A stretch of 64,000 nt of DNA from Burkholderiaceae bacterium (GCA_017992055.1 JAGOPK010000009.1:124001-188000), one strand, 5' to 3'. Positions 1-10,656 are shown, counted from the first letter of the stretch. A program made the numbers and translations. Notes: generated from the letters alone by a model not told the origin.

Positions 1-24
1 CACATCACGGCACTGGACGCCTGA
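1..24 (+). CDS. priB: 3' end of a gene, probably priB (primosomal replication protein N)
   Basis: The first 21 bases read HITALDA in frame and end with TGA at 22-24. In Betaproteobacteria the gene directly before rpsR in this ribosomal operon is usually priB, a small single-strand DNA binding OB-fold protein, and priB proteins often end with a similar short beta strand. The identity rests mainly on gene order, because only seven residues are visible. The gap to rpsR is 52 bases. Confidence 0.45.
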   Translation, partial: HITALDA

Positions 25-76
25 GCTTTCGCCAGTCGTCTCTTCAGACCCACCGAACATTCAACGAGGTATCACC

Positions 77-367
77 ATGGCCATCTCTCGTGGCAAGGGC
101 AAGGGCGCCAAGGATCGCCGCCCCAAGCGCAACACCCAGTCGCTGCTGTTCAAGCGCAAGAAGTTCTGCCGCTTCACCGTCGCCAACGTCGAGTCCATCG
201 ACTACAAGGACGCCGACCTGCTGCGCGACTTCATCGGCGAAAACGGCAAGATCACGCCGGCCCGCCTGACCGGCACCCGTGCCTACTACCAGCGTCAGCT
301 GACCAACGCCATCAAGCGCGCGCGCTTCCTGGCGCTGCTGCCGTACAGCGACCAGCATCGCGTCTGA
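77..367 (+). CDS. rpsR: 30S ribosomal protein S18
   Basis: The product is the small-subunit ribosomal protein S18, which sits on the platform of the 30S subunit beside S6. The 96-residue protein has the family core: [11 protein letters not shown], then IDYKD, then FIGENGKI, and ends with a conserved stretch of [15 protein letters not shown]. The N-terminus ([15 protein letters not shown]) is basic and variable, as is usual. An AGGT-type ribosome binding site (GAGGT at 66-70) sits about 7 bases before the ATG, which supports this start. The gene is followed after 16 bases by rplI in the classical rpsF-priB-rpsR-rplI operon, of which rpsF lies outside the window. Confidence 0.97.
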   Translation: MAISRGKGKGAKDRRPKRNTQSLLFKRKKFCRFTVANVESIDYKDADLLRDFIGENGKITPARLTGTRAYYQRQLTNAIKRARFLALLPYSDQHRV

Positions 368-383
368 TCAAGGAGCAACGACC

Positions 384-836
384 ATGCAAGTGATCCTGCT
401 CGAAAAAGTGGCCAACCTGGGCAACCTGGGTGACGTGGTCAAGGTGAAGGACGGCTATGCCCGCAACTTCCTGATCCCGACCAAGCAGGCCCGCCGCGCC
501 ACCGAAAGCGCCATCAAGGAATTCGAGGTTCGCCGCGCCGAACTCGAAAAGGTGGCCGCCGACAAGCTGGCCGCCGCCACCGCCCTGGGCAACCGCCTGT
601 CCGGCATCACCCTGGCCATCGCCCAGAAGGCCGGCGTCGACGGCCGTCTGTTCGGCTCGGTGACCAATGCCGACGTGGCCGAAGGCCTGAAGAAGCTGGG
701 CTTCGACGTTGCCAAGGCCCAGGTGCGCATGCCGCACGGCCCGCTGAAGGCCGTCGGCGAGTTCCCGGTCTCGGTGGCCGCCCACACCGACGTGGTGGTC
801 GACATCACCGTGCAGGTGGTGCCCGAGGCCGACTAA
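384..836 (+). CDS. rplI: 50S ribosomal protein L9
   Basis: The product is large-subunit protein L9, an elongated two-domain protein that binds 23S rRNA near the base of the L1 stalk. The 150-residue length is normal. The N-terminal domain shows the family signature: [13 protein letters not shown], followed by [18 protein letters not shown] long charged connecting helix follows (about residues 40-75), and the C-terminal domain contains [20 protein letters not shown] at 370-375 is the ribosome binding site. It is the last gene of the ribosomal unit, as a strong hairpin lies 70 bases downstream. Confidence 0.97.
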   Translation: MQVILLEKVANLGNLGDVVKVKDGYARNFLIPTKQARRATESAIKEFEVRRAELEKVAADKLAAATALGNRLSGITLAIAQKAGVDGRLFGSVTNADVAEGLKKLGFDVAKAQVRMPHGPLKAVGEFPVSVAAHTDVVVDITVQVVPEAD

Positions 837-904
837 AGGCCCGCCGCCACGGCGCCGGATTGCGCTCAAACAGAGCGCGGTCCGGCGGCCGCGAATGCCC
901 TGCC

Positions 905-932
905 ACGGGGCCGGTTTCACGACCGGCCCCGT
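905..932 (+). terminator. Strong hairpin after rplI
   Basis: A perfect 11-bp stem (ACGGGGCCGGT at 905-915, its reverse complement at 922-932) encloses a six-base loop (TTCACG). It is followed by CGTCGTTT, so the T-run is weak. It lies between rplI and dnaB and probably ends the ribosomal transcript or reduces read-through into dnaB. Confidence 0.7.
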
Positions 933-1018
933 CGTCGTTTCAGGGCCGGGACTTTGTCCCCATGGCGTCCTCCGGATGTCCACAGGTTTGCCCACAGGCG
1001 TGGGCCGGCCGCCCCCTT

Positions 1019-2476
1019 ATGATGGCCCGCACCATGTCGACCAGCTTCCGCCAGCCCAGCCTTCCCAACAGCCCCGGCGCGGCCACGGGTTCGTCCGCCG
1101 ACGACGAGGTGGCCCGCCTGCGCGTGCCGCCGCATTCGATCGAGGCCGAGCAAAGCGTGCTGGGCGGCCTGCTGATCGACAACCTGGCCTGGGACCGGGC
1201 CGGCGACCAGATCGGCCCCGACGACTTCTACCGCTGGGAGCACCGCGAGATCTTCAGCGCCATCGCCTCGCTGATCAATGCCAGCAAGCCGGCCGACGTG
1301 ATCACGGTGTTCGAGCACCTGCAGAACGCCGGCAAGGCCGAGCAGACCGGCGGCCTGGCCTACCTGAATGCGCTGGCGCAGAGCGTGCCGAGTGCCGCCA
1401 ACCTGCGGCGTTATGCCGAGATCGTGCGCGAGCGCGCCGTGCTGCGCAAGCTGATCTCGGCCGCCGACGAGATCGCCACCAATGCCTTCAATCCGCAAGG
1501 CCGCCAGGTGGCGCAGATCCTGGATGAAGCCGAGGGCAAGATCTTCAAGATCGGCGAGGAGGGCGCGCGCAACAAGGCCGGCTTCCTGTCCATCGACAAG
1601 CTGACGATGGAACTGATCGACCGCGTCACCGAACTGGCCGAAAACGGCGCCGAAGAGGTGACCGGCGTGCGCACCGGCTACTTCGATTTCGACCGCATGA
1701 CGGCCGGCCTGCAGAAGGGCGACCTGATCGTGCTGGCGGCGCGGCCGTCGATGGGCAAGACCGCGTTTGCGCTGAACATCGCCGAAAACGTGGCCGTCAA
1801 CGAAGGCCTGCCGGTGCTGGTGTTCTCGATGGAAATGGGCGCCTCCCAGCTGGCGCTGCGCATGATCGGCTCGCTGGGCCGAATCGACCAGAGCGGCCTG
1901 CGCACCGGCCGGCTGCGCGACGACGAGTGGACGCGCCTGACCGAGGCCGCCGAGCGCCTGGGCAAGGCGCATCTGTTCATCGACGAGACGCCGGGCCTGA
2001 ATCCGGTGGAACTGCGCGCCCGCGCGCGGCGCATGGCGCGGCAGTTCGGCGGCACGCTGGGCCTGATCGTCATCGACTACCTGCAGCTGATGAGCGGCTC
2101 GGGCAAGAGCGACGGCGAGAACCGCGCCACCGAGCTGAGCGAGATCTCGCGCAGCATGAAGGCCCTGGCCAAGGAGCTGCAGTGCCCGGTGATCGCGCTG
2201 TCGCAGCTCAACCGCTCGGTGGAGACGCGCACCGACAAGCGGCCGATGATGAGCGACCTGCGCGAATCGGGCGCCATCGAGCAGGATGCCGACGTCATCA
2301 TGTTCATCTACCGTGACGAGTACTACAACAAGGACTCGAAGGAACCGGGCGTGGCCGAGATCATCATCGGCAAGCAGCGCAATGGCCCGGTGGGCACGCT
2401 GAAGCTGACCTTCCTGAAGCCGCTGACCAAGTTCGACAACCTGGCCCCCGGCGCCCTGAGCAGCGGCGAATACTGA
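1019..2476 (+). CDS. dnaB: Replicative DNA helicase DnaB
   Basis: The product is the hexameric 5'-3' helicase that unwinds DNA at the replication fork and recruits DnaG. The N-terminal domain begins with RVPPHSIEAEQSVLGGLL. The RecA-like motor domain has the Walker A sequence ARPSMGKTAFAL around residue 245, the MEM motif (FSMEMG), the Walker B region LIVIDYLQLM, and the late ALSQLNRSVE and SDLRESGAIEQDAD motifs. From the ATG at 1019 the protein is 485 residues. ATG codons at 1022 and 1034 are equally possible, and no clear ribosome binding site decides between them. The open frame extends further upstream but over the terminator, so a longer start is unlikely. Confidence 0.96.
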   Translation: MMARTMSTSFRQPSLPNSPGAATGSSADDEVARLRVPPHSIEAEQSVLGGLLIDNLAWDRAGDQIGPDDFYRWEHREIFSAIASLINASKPADVITVFEHLQNAGKAEQTGGLAYLNALAQSVPSAANLRRYAEIVRERAVLRKLISAADEIATNAFNPQGRQVAQILDEAEGKIFKIGEEGARNKAGFLSIDKLTMELIDRVTELAENGAEEVTGVRTGYFDFDRMTAGLQKGDLIVLAARPSMGKTAFALNIAENVAVNEGLPVLVFSMEMGASQLALRMIGSLGRIDQSGLRTGRLRDDEWTRLTEAAERLGKAHLFIDETPGLNPVELRARARRMARQFGGTLGLIVIDYLQLMSGSGKSDGENRATELSEISRSMKALAKELQCPVIALSQLNRSVETRTDKRPMMSDLRESGAIEQDADVIMFIYRDEYYNKDSKEPGVAEIIIGKQRNGPVGTLKLTFLKPLTKFDNLAPGALSSGEY

Positions 2477-2483
2477 CGATCCA

Positions 2484-2500
2484 CGCCGCTTCACGCGGCG
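2484..2500 (+). terminator. Short GC hairpin after dnaB
   Basis: CGCCGC (2484-2489) pairs with GCGGCG (2495-2500) across a five-base loop, eight bases after the dnaB stop. No T-run follows, so this is a weak or Rho-assisted terminator at best. Confidence 0.35.
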
Positions 2501-2521
2501 GACTGGACAGGGCTGGCGATA

Positions 2522-2537
2522 CTGTATAGATTTACAG
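2522..2537 (+). promoter_or_regulatory. LexA (SOS) box
   Basis: CTGTATAGATTTACAG matches the gamma/betaproteobacterial LexA consensus CTG-N10-CAG exactly, with the expected AT-rich alternating centre. It ends one base before the ATG at 2539 of the radical SAM gene, a place where bound LexA would block transcription or early elongation. This site predicts that the downstream gene is DNA-damage inducible. Confidence 0.8.
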
Positions 2538-2538
2538 C

Positions 2539-3696
2539 ATGCGCCACATCCCCATCGTTTCCTCGCAGCGACCGGCCCTGCCACAGGATCCGGTCAAGGG
2601 CCGTGGCAGTGCCTGGGACCTGGCCCACCGCTTCCAGCGTGAACAGCGCGAGCCGCTGGACGACGGCTGGGGTACGCTGGACCAGCAGGTGCACGAGGAA
2701 ACCCTGGCGCCGGCCACCCAGGTGTTCGACGAGCGGGTCAAGTCCATCCTCAGCCGTGTCGATTCGCCCGATGTCGGCTTCGACCTGTCGATCAACCCGT
2801 ACCGCGGCTGCGAGCACGGCTGCATCTACTGCTATGCCCGGCCCACGCACAGCTACCTGAACCTGTCGCCGGGCATCGATTTCGAGACCCGCATCATCGC
2901 CAAGGTCAATGCCGCCGAACGCCTGCGCGCGGCCCTGCTGGCGCCGGCCTTCAAGCCGGCGATGCTGAACATCGGCTCGGTCACCGATGCCTACCAGCCG
3001 GTGGAGCGGCGGCTGCGGCTCACGCGCAGCGTCATCGAGGTGCTGGCCGAGTTCCGCCATCCGTTTTCGGTCATCACCAAGTCCGCGGGCATCGAGCGCG
3101 ACCTGGACCTGATTGCGCCCATGGCCGAGCAGCGCCTGAGCGCCGTCTATGTGTCGATCACCACGCTTGATGCATCGCTGGCGCGGCTGATGGAGCCACG
3201 CGCCGCATCGCCGCAGCGGCGGCTGCAGGCCATCCAGCGGCTGGCCCAGGCCGGCGTGCCGGTGGGCGTCAGCGTCTCGCCGCTGATCCCGTTTCTCAAC
3301 GAGCCCGAGCTGGAACAGGTGCTGGAGGCGGCCCGCGAGGCCGGCGCGCGCTCGGCCTTCAGCATCCCGCTGCGCCTGCCCTGGGAGGTGAACCCGCTGT
3401 TCCAGCACTGGCTGGAGCAGCACTTTCCCGAGCGTGCCGCGCGTGTGATGGCCCGGGTGCGCGAGATGCGCGGCGGCAAGGACTACGACGCCGACCTCAG
3501 CACGCGCATGACCGGCAGCGGCCTGTGGGCCCAGCTGATGCGCCAGCGCTTCCACAAGGCCTGCGCCCGCCTCGGCCTGAACCGCCAGCGCAGCGAGCTG
3601 GACCTGACGCAGTTCTGCCGGCCCGGCGCCGCCAGGCCGGCCAAGACCCGCGACGCCCTGGCCCCAGCCGCTCCGGCGCAGGGCAGCCTGTTCTGA
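2539..3696 (+). CDS. PA0069-family radical SAM protein (spore photoproduct lyase-like)
   Basis: The product is a 385-residue radical S-adenosylmethionine enzyme with a 4Fe-4S cluster bound by C91, C95 and C98 (motif CEHGCIYCY). The surrounding RGCEHGCIYCYARPTHSY stretch is typical of the PA0069 group, which is distantly related to spore photoproduct lyase. The substrate of this group is not established. The start is fixed by the LexA box that abuts it: a start further upstream would run through the operator. LexA control suggests a role in DNA damage repair or tolerance. The gene stands alone, 62 bases after dnaB, and converges on an oxygenase gene whose stop is 13 bases away. Confidence 0.9.
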   Translation: MRHIPIVSSQRPALPQDPVKGRGSAWDLAHRFQREQREPLDDGWGTLDQQVHEETLAPATQVFDERVKSILSRVDSPDVGFDLSINPYRGCEHGCIYCYARPTHSYLNLSPGIDFETRIIAKVNAAERLRAALLAPAFKPAMLNIGSVTDAYQPVERRLRLTRSVIEVLAEFRHPFSVITKSAGIERDLDLIAPMAEQRLSAVYVSITTLDASLARLMEPRAASPQRRLQAIQRLAQAGVPVGVSVSPLIPFLNEPELEQVLEAAREAGARSAFSIPLRLPWEVNPLFQHWLEQHFPERAARVMARVREMRGGKDYDADLSTRMTGSGLWAQLMRQRFHKACARLGLNRQRSELDLTQFCRPGAARPAKTRDALAPAAPAQGSLF

Positions 3697-3709
3697 AGCT
3701 GGCCGGAAA

Positions 3710-4690
3710 TCAGTACTTCGCGAAGTTGGCGGCCACGCGCTGCTGCAGGTAGTCGCCGGCGCTGATGGCCGGGTACTTGCCGCTGGGCGGCTGGATCAGC
3801 GCGTCCTTGTTGGCCTGGGCGAAAAAGGCCAGGCTGTAGCGTGGGCCCTGGTACTCGTCCGGGCCGGGGTTGCGCACGCGGTGGAAGTTGGACGGCAGCT
3901 GGTCGTCGCTCCAGCGCATCAGCATGTCGCCGATGTTGCAGGTGATCAGTTCGTCGGCCGGCGTGATCGGCGTCCAGGCCTGGCTGTCGGCGTCCTTGCC
4001 GGGCAGCAGTTCCAGGCCGCCCTGGCCGGCGCGCTGGAACAGCAGGGTCAGGCAGTCGAAATCGGTGTGGGCACCGGCGCGCCACAGGCCCAGCTGGTCG
4101 CGCATGGCGGGATCGATGGCGTAGTAGTGCAGCAGGCGCAGCGTGCTCTGGTAGTGCGGCGAGGTCGGGTCGTGGGCCGTGGTGAAGAACTGAGCATCGA
4201 AGCCCAGCTTCAGCGCAAAGCAGGACAGCACGCGCATGGCCACGTTCCAGGCCTGGGCCTCGAAGCCCAGCATCCGGGCCTGGAAGCCGGGCAGGGCAGC
4301 TTCGTCCGGCCACAGGCCATCCATGTGCGGGCGGGTGATCTGGTACGACTCCTTCTGGTCCGGCGTGCCGGTGGACGGCCGCACCTGGGCCCGGCTTTCC
4401 CAGCCCGAGTTCAATCCCTTCTTCAGCGGGTGGCGTGCCTTCAGGTCGTCGGGCAACGCGAAGAAGCGCTGGGTCATCGCAAAGGCCTCGCTGATGTCGG
4501 CCGGCGCGATGCCATGGTTCTTCAGCTGGAAGAAGCCGACATCGACCGCGGCATCCCACAGCTGGTCGGCGATCTCGCTGCGGCGGGCCTCGAAGTCGGC
4601 CAGGTCGATCACGCGCACCTCGCGGCGGGCGACCGTGCCGATCGCGCCCATGCGCGATTCCTTGGCCAGTTCATGCAGGGCGTGGCTCAT
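3710..4690 (-). CDS. Isopenicillin N synthase-family 2OG-Fe(II) oxygenase
   Basis: The 326-residue product is a non-haem iron dioxygenase of the IPNS/2-oxoglutarate family. The metal triad is visible as H208 and D210 (AGAHTDFDCLTLLF) and H270 (SNFHRV), and the 2-oxoglutarate-binding R-x-S pair is R284/S286 (RYSLAFF). The N-terminal helix-rich part (VIDLADF, FFQLKNHGI) is typical. The exact substrate cannot be read from sequence. Members near deaminases and THI5-like binding proteins may oxidise purines, pyrimidines or related heterocycles; that is inference. Its ATG overlaps the stop of the upstream deaminase by four bases (ATGA), so the two are translationally coupled. Confidence 0.88.
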   Translation of the reverse strand: MSHALHELAKESRMGAIGTVARREVRVIDLADFEARRSEIADQLWDAAVDVGFFQLKNHGIAPADISEAFAMTQRFFALPDDLKARHPLKKGLNSGWESRAQVRPSTGTPDQKESYQITRPHMDGLWPDEAALPGFQARMLGFEAQAWNVAMRVLSCFALKLGFDAQFFTTAHDPTSPHYQSTLRLLHYYAIDPAMRDQLGLWRAGAHTDFDCLTLLFQRAGQGGLELLPGKDADSQAWTPITPADELITCNIGDMLMRWSDDQLPSNFHRVRNPGPDEYQGPRYSLAFFAQANKDALIQPPSGKYPAISAGDYLQQRVAANFAKY

Positions 4691-5223
4691 CGGTTCTCTC
4701 CTTGGGGCGCGGTCGGCGGGGCCGACCAGAAGCGGTCATGGGGCGCGGCGGCTTCGTCCAGCAGGGCCGGGCCGATCACGTTGAAAGGCTCGTCGCTGGC
4801 CTCGAACACCTGGCGGCAGGACAGCAGCAGGTCGGCGGCGCCGGGCTGCAGCCGGCGGTAGCCGCGCAGGCGCTCGGCATCGATGCCGAACACCACGCGG
4901 CGCAGGCCCGACCAGAAGATGGCGCCGGCGCACATCACGCAAGGCTCGCCGGATGCCACCATGGTGGCGCCCGCCAGCTGTTCGCGGCGCAGGCCGGCGG
5001 CCGCGGCCTGGCGCAGCGCCATCACCTCGGCATGGGCCGTGCAGTCGCCGCTGGCGGCGTTGTTGTTGTGGCCCTCGGCCAGCCAGCGGCCGTCGGCGGC
5101 GACGATCACCGCGCCGAAGGGCCGGCTGCCGAGGCTGGCGGCCTGGTCGGACAGCGCGATGGCGCGGCGCAAGGCGGCGGCATCGGCCGCCTCCAGCGAT
5201 TGTTCGGGCAGCAATGTGCTCAT
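4687..5223 (-). CDS. Nucleoside/base deaminase (cytidine deaminase-like, zinc)
   Basis: The 178-residue product belongs to the zinc-dependent CMP/dCMP and guanine deaminase superfamily. H64-A-E66 supplies the zinc ligand and the catalytic proton shuttle, and P94-C95-V-M-C98 supplies the other two zinc ligands. The GSRPFGAVIV and NNNAASGDCTAHAE segments resemble guanine deaminase or free-base deaminases more than TadA, which is normally shorter and has a different C-terminus. The gene lies three bases after the solute-binding protein gene and overlaps the oxygenase gene, pointing to one pathway that imports, deaminates and oxidises a heterocycle. The substrate is not identified. Confidence 0.85.
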   Translation of the reverse strand: MSTLLPEQSLEAADAAALRRAIALSDQAASLGSRPFGAVIVAADGRWLAEGHNNNAASGDCTAHAEVMALRQAAAAGLRREQLAGATMVASGEPCVMCAGAIFWSGLRRVVFGIDAERLRGYRRLQPGAADLLLSCRQVFEASDEPFNVIGPALLDEAAAPHDRFWSAPPTAPQGENR

Positions 5224-5226
5224 CGC

Positions 5227-6243
5227 TCAGGCCTTGACCAGGCGCTGCTCCAGCGGCGGCAGGAAGCTGGCGTTGAACAGGGCCTCGGGCGCCGGCCTGG
5301 CCTTCATCGCAAAGGTCGAGGCCACCTCGTCGATCTGGGCGCGCAGCAGCTCGGGCTTGACCGCGCCCAGGCCGATGGCGCGGCTCTCGGGCGTGAGCAC
5401 ATAGCGCGCGGTCAGCGCAAAGCGCTGGGCCTCCACCTTCTCGTCGACCAGGGGCTCGCGCTGCTTGACGTAGGCCATGGCCGCGGCCGGATTGGCCAGC
5501 GTTTCCAGCAGGCCGCGGTGGCTGGCGCGCACAAAGGCGCGCACGACCTCGGGCTTGGCCTTCGCCAGTTCGGTGGACGCGAGGATGGCATTGCCATACA
5601 GGCTGACGCCGGCGTCGGCATAGGACAGCACGGCCAGCTGGGCCGGGTCCAGGCGCTGGAACAGCGACAGCGCCGAGTCGTGGAAATAGGTCGCGCCGTC
5701 CACGTCGCCGCGGATGATGACGTTGTCGCGCTGCGAAAAGTCGGTGGTGATCCACTCGAAGGCATCGGCCTTCATGCCCAGGTGCCTGGCGGCGATGGGC
5801 CAGGCGCGGCGGGTGGATTCCACCGCGGCCGCGGCGATGCGCTTGCCGGCCAGGCTCTTGAAGTCGGTCACACCGCGGTCGCGGCGGGCGATGATGGCAA
5901 ACGGCGCGCGGTTGTAGTACTGGTAGACCGCCTGCACCAGCGGGCCTTGCGTGGCATGGAACTCGGCCAGCGCGCTGAGGTCGCCAAAGCCCAGGTCGTA
6001 GGCGCCACTGGCCACGCGGGTGATGGCCGCCACCGAGCCGCTGCCCACGTCGATGCTCACATCCAGGCCCTCGGCCTTGTAGTAGCCCTTGGCCAGCGCG
6101 ACGAAGAAGGGCGCGGTCTGGCCGCTGACGCGGAAGTCCAGCGTGAACTTCAGCTTCACCGCCTCGGTCTGGGCGCGCAGCAGCGGCGTGGCGGCGGCCA
6201 GGCCGGTGGCGGCGGTGGCATGCAGGAAGTGGCGGCGTTGCAT
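5227..6243 (-). CDS. NMT1/THI5-like ABC-transporter substrate-binding protein
   Basis: The 338-residue product is a periplasmic binding protein of the SsuA/THI5 type. An N-terminal twin-arginine-like signal is visible (QRRHFLHATAATGLAAA, cleavage probably after LLRAQ). The mature part has the family order: FTLDFRVSGQTAPFFVALAKGYY, then GLDVSIDVGSGSVAAITRVASGAYDLGFGD. Such proteins bind thiamine precursors, pyrimidines, riboflavin or sulfonates. No permease or ATPase gene is nearby, so it must share a transporter encoded elsewhere. It is the first gene of the three-gene unit with the deaminase and oxygenase, and lies downstream of a LysR regulator. Confidence 0.88.
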   Translation of the reverse strand: MQRRHFLHATAATGLAAATPLLRAQTEAVKLKFTLDFRVSGQTAPFFVALAKGYYKAEGLDVSIDVGSGSVAAITRVASGAYDLGFGDLSALAEFHATQGPLVQAVYQYYNRAPFAIIARRDRGVTDFKSLAGKRIAAAAVESTRRAWPIAARHLGMKADAFEWITTDFSQRDNVIIRGDVDGATYFHDSALSLFQRLDPAQLAVLSYADAGVSLYGNAILASTELAKAKPEVVRAFVRASHRGLLETLANPAAAMAYVKQREPLVDEKVEAQRFALTARYVLTPESRAIGLGAVKPELLRAQIDEVASTFAMKARPAPEALFNASFLPPLEQRLVKA

Positions 6244-6341
6244 CGTGGCTCCGGATCTGCGTTGATCGATGTCAAGCAGTCTAGGAAGCCGCGCTTCATG
6301 GCAACAGCGCTGGGCCGGCCATGAAGCCCATAACCGGAGCG

Positions 6342-7295
6342 TTATGACGCCGGGGTCGTGCGCGAGGCCAGCGGGCCAAAGCTGCGGGCCGCGGCCGCCA
6401 CCTGCTCGCGCAGCCAGCGGCTGGCCGGGCTGTGGTGGTTGCGCTCATGCCAGAGCTGGTAGAAGCGCATTGCCGGGATCTCGGCCGGCGCTGGCACCAG
6501 GGTCAGCGGCAGGCGCGCCGCATAGTGCTCGGCAAAGCCGCGCGCGGTGGTGAACACCAGGTCGCTGTCCAGCAGCGCATAGGGCGCCAGGCCGAACTCG
6601 GGCACGGTGGCGGCAATCTGCCGTCGATAGCCGGTCTTGGCCAGTTCGCCATCGATGGGCCCGCTGTGCGGTGCCGCGCCGGTGTGCGGCGAAAGATGGC
6701 GCATGCGCAGATAACGCGCCAGAGACAGCCGCCGGTCCTGGGCCAGCGGATGGTCGCGCCGCATCAGGCACACCACCTCGTCGGTGAACAGCATGCCGAT
6801 GCGCAGGTCCTCGCGCGGCCGCGGATCGTTGTTGATGACCAGGTCGATGCGGCCGGTGTCGAAGGCCTGGGCCAGGTCGAAGGCTGGATCGGCCGGCCGC
6901 ACATGGGCCGCCAGCCTGGGGCCGGCGCCCACCACCTGGCGGATCACCGCCGGCAGCAGCTCGGGTGGCACGCAGTCCGAGCAGACGATGTGGAAGGCAC
7001 GCTCGGCCTGGGCCGGGTCAAACCGCGCGCCGCCGGGATCGAGCCGCGCGGCCTGGGCCAGGATCTCGCGCAAGGGCTCGCGCAGCGACTGGGCCCGCTC
7101 GGTCACCACCATGTGCGTGCCGCTGCGCACCAACAGCGGATCGCCCAGCAGCTCGCGCAGCCGCTGCAGCCGGCGGCTGACCGCCGGCTGGGCCTGGCCG
7201 CTGGCCTCGGCCGCGCGGGTGATGCTGCGCTCGGCCAGCAGCAGGGCCAGCAGGCGCAGGTCGGCCAGGCTCAGCGACGACAGGTCATCGGCCAT
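6342..7295 (-). CDS. LysR-family transcriptional regulator
   Basis: The 317-residue product has an N-terminal winged helix-turn-helix (LRLLALLLAERSITRAAE, then QAQPAVSRRLQRLRELLGDPLLVR, about residues 10-65) and a C-terminal periplasmic-binding-like effector domain. Together these define a LysR-type regulator. It is read in the same direction as the binding protein/deaminase/oxygenase unit and lies 98 bases upstream of it, so it is the obvious candidate to control that unit, although most LysR genes are divergent from their targets. It starts 18 bases after the dnaJ stop, so read-through from the chaperone operon is possible. Confidence 0.9.
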   Translation of the reverse strand: MADDLSSLSLADLRLLALLLAERSITRAAEASGQAQPAVSRRLQRLRELLGDPLLVRSGTHMVVTERAQSLREPLREILAQAARLDPGGARFDPAQAERAFHIVCSDCVPPELLPAVIRQVVGAGPRLAAHVRPADPAFDLAQAFDTGRIDLVINNDPRPREDLRIGMLFTDEVVCLMRRDHPLAQDRRLSLARYLRMRHLSPHTGAAPHSGPIDGELAKTGYRRQIAATVPEFGLAPYALLDSDLVFTTARGFAEHYAARLPLTLVPAPAEIPAMRFYQLWHERNHHSPASRWLREQVAAAARSFGPLASRTTPAS

Positions 7296-7313
7296 GGCCG
7301 CGCGGGCCGCTGC

Positions 7314-8462
7314 TTACTTGAACAGGTCCTTGACCCGGTCGGTCCAGCTCTTGGCATTGGGCGAGTGCTTGTCGCCGCCCTTCTTGATCGACTCGTCCAG
7401 CTCCTTGAGCAGCTTGCGCTGGTGCTCGGTGAGCTTGACCGGCGTCTCCACCTGCACATGGCAGTACAGGTCGCCCGGATAGCTGCTGCGCAGGCCCTTG
7501 ATGCCCTTGCCACGCAGGCGGAAGGTCTTGCCGTGCTGCGTGCCCTCGGGCAGGTCGATCTCGGCCTTGCCGGCCAGCGTGGGCACCTCGATGGAACCGC
7601 CCAGCGCCACGGTGGTGAAGGACACCGGCACCGTGCAATGCAGGTCGTCGCCGTCGCGCTCGAAGATCTCGTGTTCCTTGATGCGGATCTCGATGTACAG
7701 ATCACCGGCCGGGCCGCCATTGGTGCCTGGCTCGCCGTTGCCGGCCGAGCGGATGCGCATGCCTTCGTTGATGCCGGCGGGGATCTTCACCTCCAGCGTC
7801 TTCTGGCGCTTGATCTTGCCGGCGCCGTTGCAGGCGGTGCAGGGCTCGGGAATGACCTTGCCGGTGCCGTGGCAGTGCGGGCAGGTCTGCTGGATCGAGA
7901 AGAAGCCCTGGCGCATGTGCACCGAGCCCGAGCCATTGCAGGTGCCGCAGGTCTTGACGCTGGTGCCGGGCTTGGCGCCCGTGCCCTTGCAGGTGTCGCA
8001 GCTGTCCCAGGCCGGGATGCGGATCTGCGCCTCCTTGCCATGGGCGGCCTCTTCCAGCGTGATCTCCATCGCATAGCTCAGGTCGGCGCCGCGGTAGACC
8101 TGCTGGCCACCGCCGCCCCGCCGGCCGCCGCCGTTGAAGATGTCGCCGAAGATGTCGCCAAAGGCCTCGGCAAAGCCGCCAAAGCCCTCGGCGCCCGGGC
8201 CGCCGCGGAAGCCGCCGCCACCGGCATTGGGGTCGACGCCGGCATGGCCGTACTGGTCGTAGGCCGCGCGCTTCTGGGCGTCGGAGAGCATCTCGTAGGC
8301 CTCCTTGGCCTCCTTGAACTTCTCCTCGGCCTTCTTGGCCTCGTCACCCTGGTTGCGGTCCGGGTGGAACTTCATGGCCAGCTTGCGGTAGGCCTTCTTG
8401 ATGTCGTCGTCCGAGGCGTTCTTGGCCAGGCCCAGAACCTCGTAGTAATCGCGCTTTGCCAT
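7314..8462 (-). CDS. dnaJ: Chaperone DnaJ (type I Hsp40)
   Basis: The 382-residue product is the co-chaperone that delivers substrates to DnaK and stimulates its ATPase. The J-domain carries the HPD motif (MKFHPDRN). A Gly/Phe-rich linker follows (about residues 75-130). The zinc-binding region has four C-x-x-C-x-G-x-G repeats ([32 protein letters not shown]), and the C-terminal substrate-binding domain is complete. It is the third gene of grpE-dnaK-dnaJ, 125 bases after dnaK, with a stable hairpin in the gap that may lower dnaJ expression relative to dnaK. Confidence 0.98.
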   Translation of the reverse strand: MAKRDYYEVLGLAKNASDDDIKKAYRKLAMKFHPDRNQGDEAKKAEEKFKEAKEAYEMLSDAQKRAAYDQYGHAGVDPNAGGGGFRGGPGAEGFGGFAEAFGDIFGDIFNGGGRRGGGGQQVYRGADLSYAMEITLEEAAHGKEAQIRIPAWDSCDTCKGTGAKPGTSVKTCGTCNGSGSVHMRQGFFSIQQTCPHCHGTGKVIPEPCTACNGAGKIKRQKTLEVKIPAGINEGMRIRSAGNGEPGTNGGPAGDLYIEIRIKEHEIFERDGDDLHCTVPVSFTTVALGGSIEVPTLAGKAEIDLPEGTQHGKTFRLRGKGIKGLRSSYPGDLYCHVQVETPVKLTEHQRKLLKELDESIKKGGDKHSPNAKSWTDRVKDLFK

Positions 8463-8562
8463 GTTCGGCTTTCGGCTTTCCAGGTCTGCTCAAGCGGGAA
8501 CGCCGCGGCGGACTCGAGGGGCTTGCCGCCCCCAGCAGTCCGAACGCGGCGGTTCGGTCAAA

Positions 8563-8582
8563 CGGCGGGCCGCAGCCCGCCG
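8563..8582 (-). terminator. Intercistronic hairpin between dnaK and dnaJ
   Basis: CGGCGGGC (8563-8570) pairs perfectly with GCCCGCCG (8575-8582) around a four-base loop, five bases after the dnaK stop. A second, 6-bp palindrome (CCGAAC/GTTCGG, 8540-8557) follows. Neither has a T-run on the transcribed strand. They may act as a partial terminator or as a 3'-end stabiliser that lets dnaK mRNA exceed dnaJ mRNA. Confidence 0.5.
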
Positions 8583-8587
8583 CGGCA

Positions 8588-10546
<1,959 letters not shown>

Positions 10547-10583
10547 TTGGTGTGCTCCGGGGAGTGGATCTGAGTTGTCGTCT

Positions 10584-10612
10584 GAGGTAGGTCTGTCGCG
10601 CGGTCTTTCAAG
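10584..10612 (-). promoter_or_regulatory. Possible sigma-32 promoter before dnaK
   Basis: On the minus strand CTTGAA (10607-10612) is preceded by GGGCT and followed, after 14 bases, by ACCTACCTC (10584-10592). The -35 matches the heat-shock consensus CTTGAA; the -10 matches CCCCATNTA only loosely. It would give dnaK-dnaJ an extra internal heat-shock start. The weak -10 keeps confidence low. Confidence 0.35.
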
Positions 10613-10656
10613 AGCCCCTGGCGCAGCCTTTGCTTTGGATCAGGTCGGGTGGCCGC

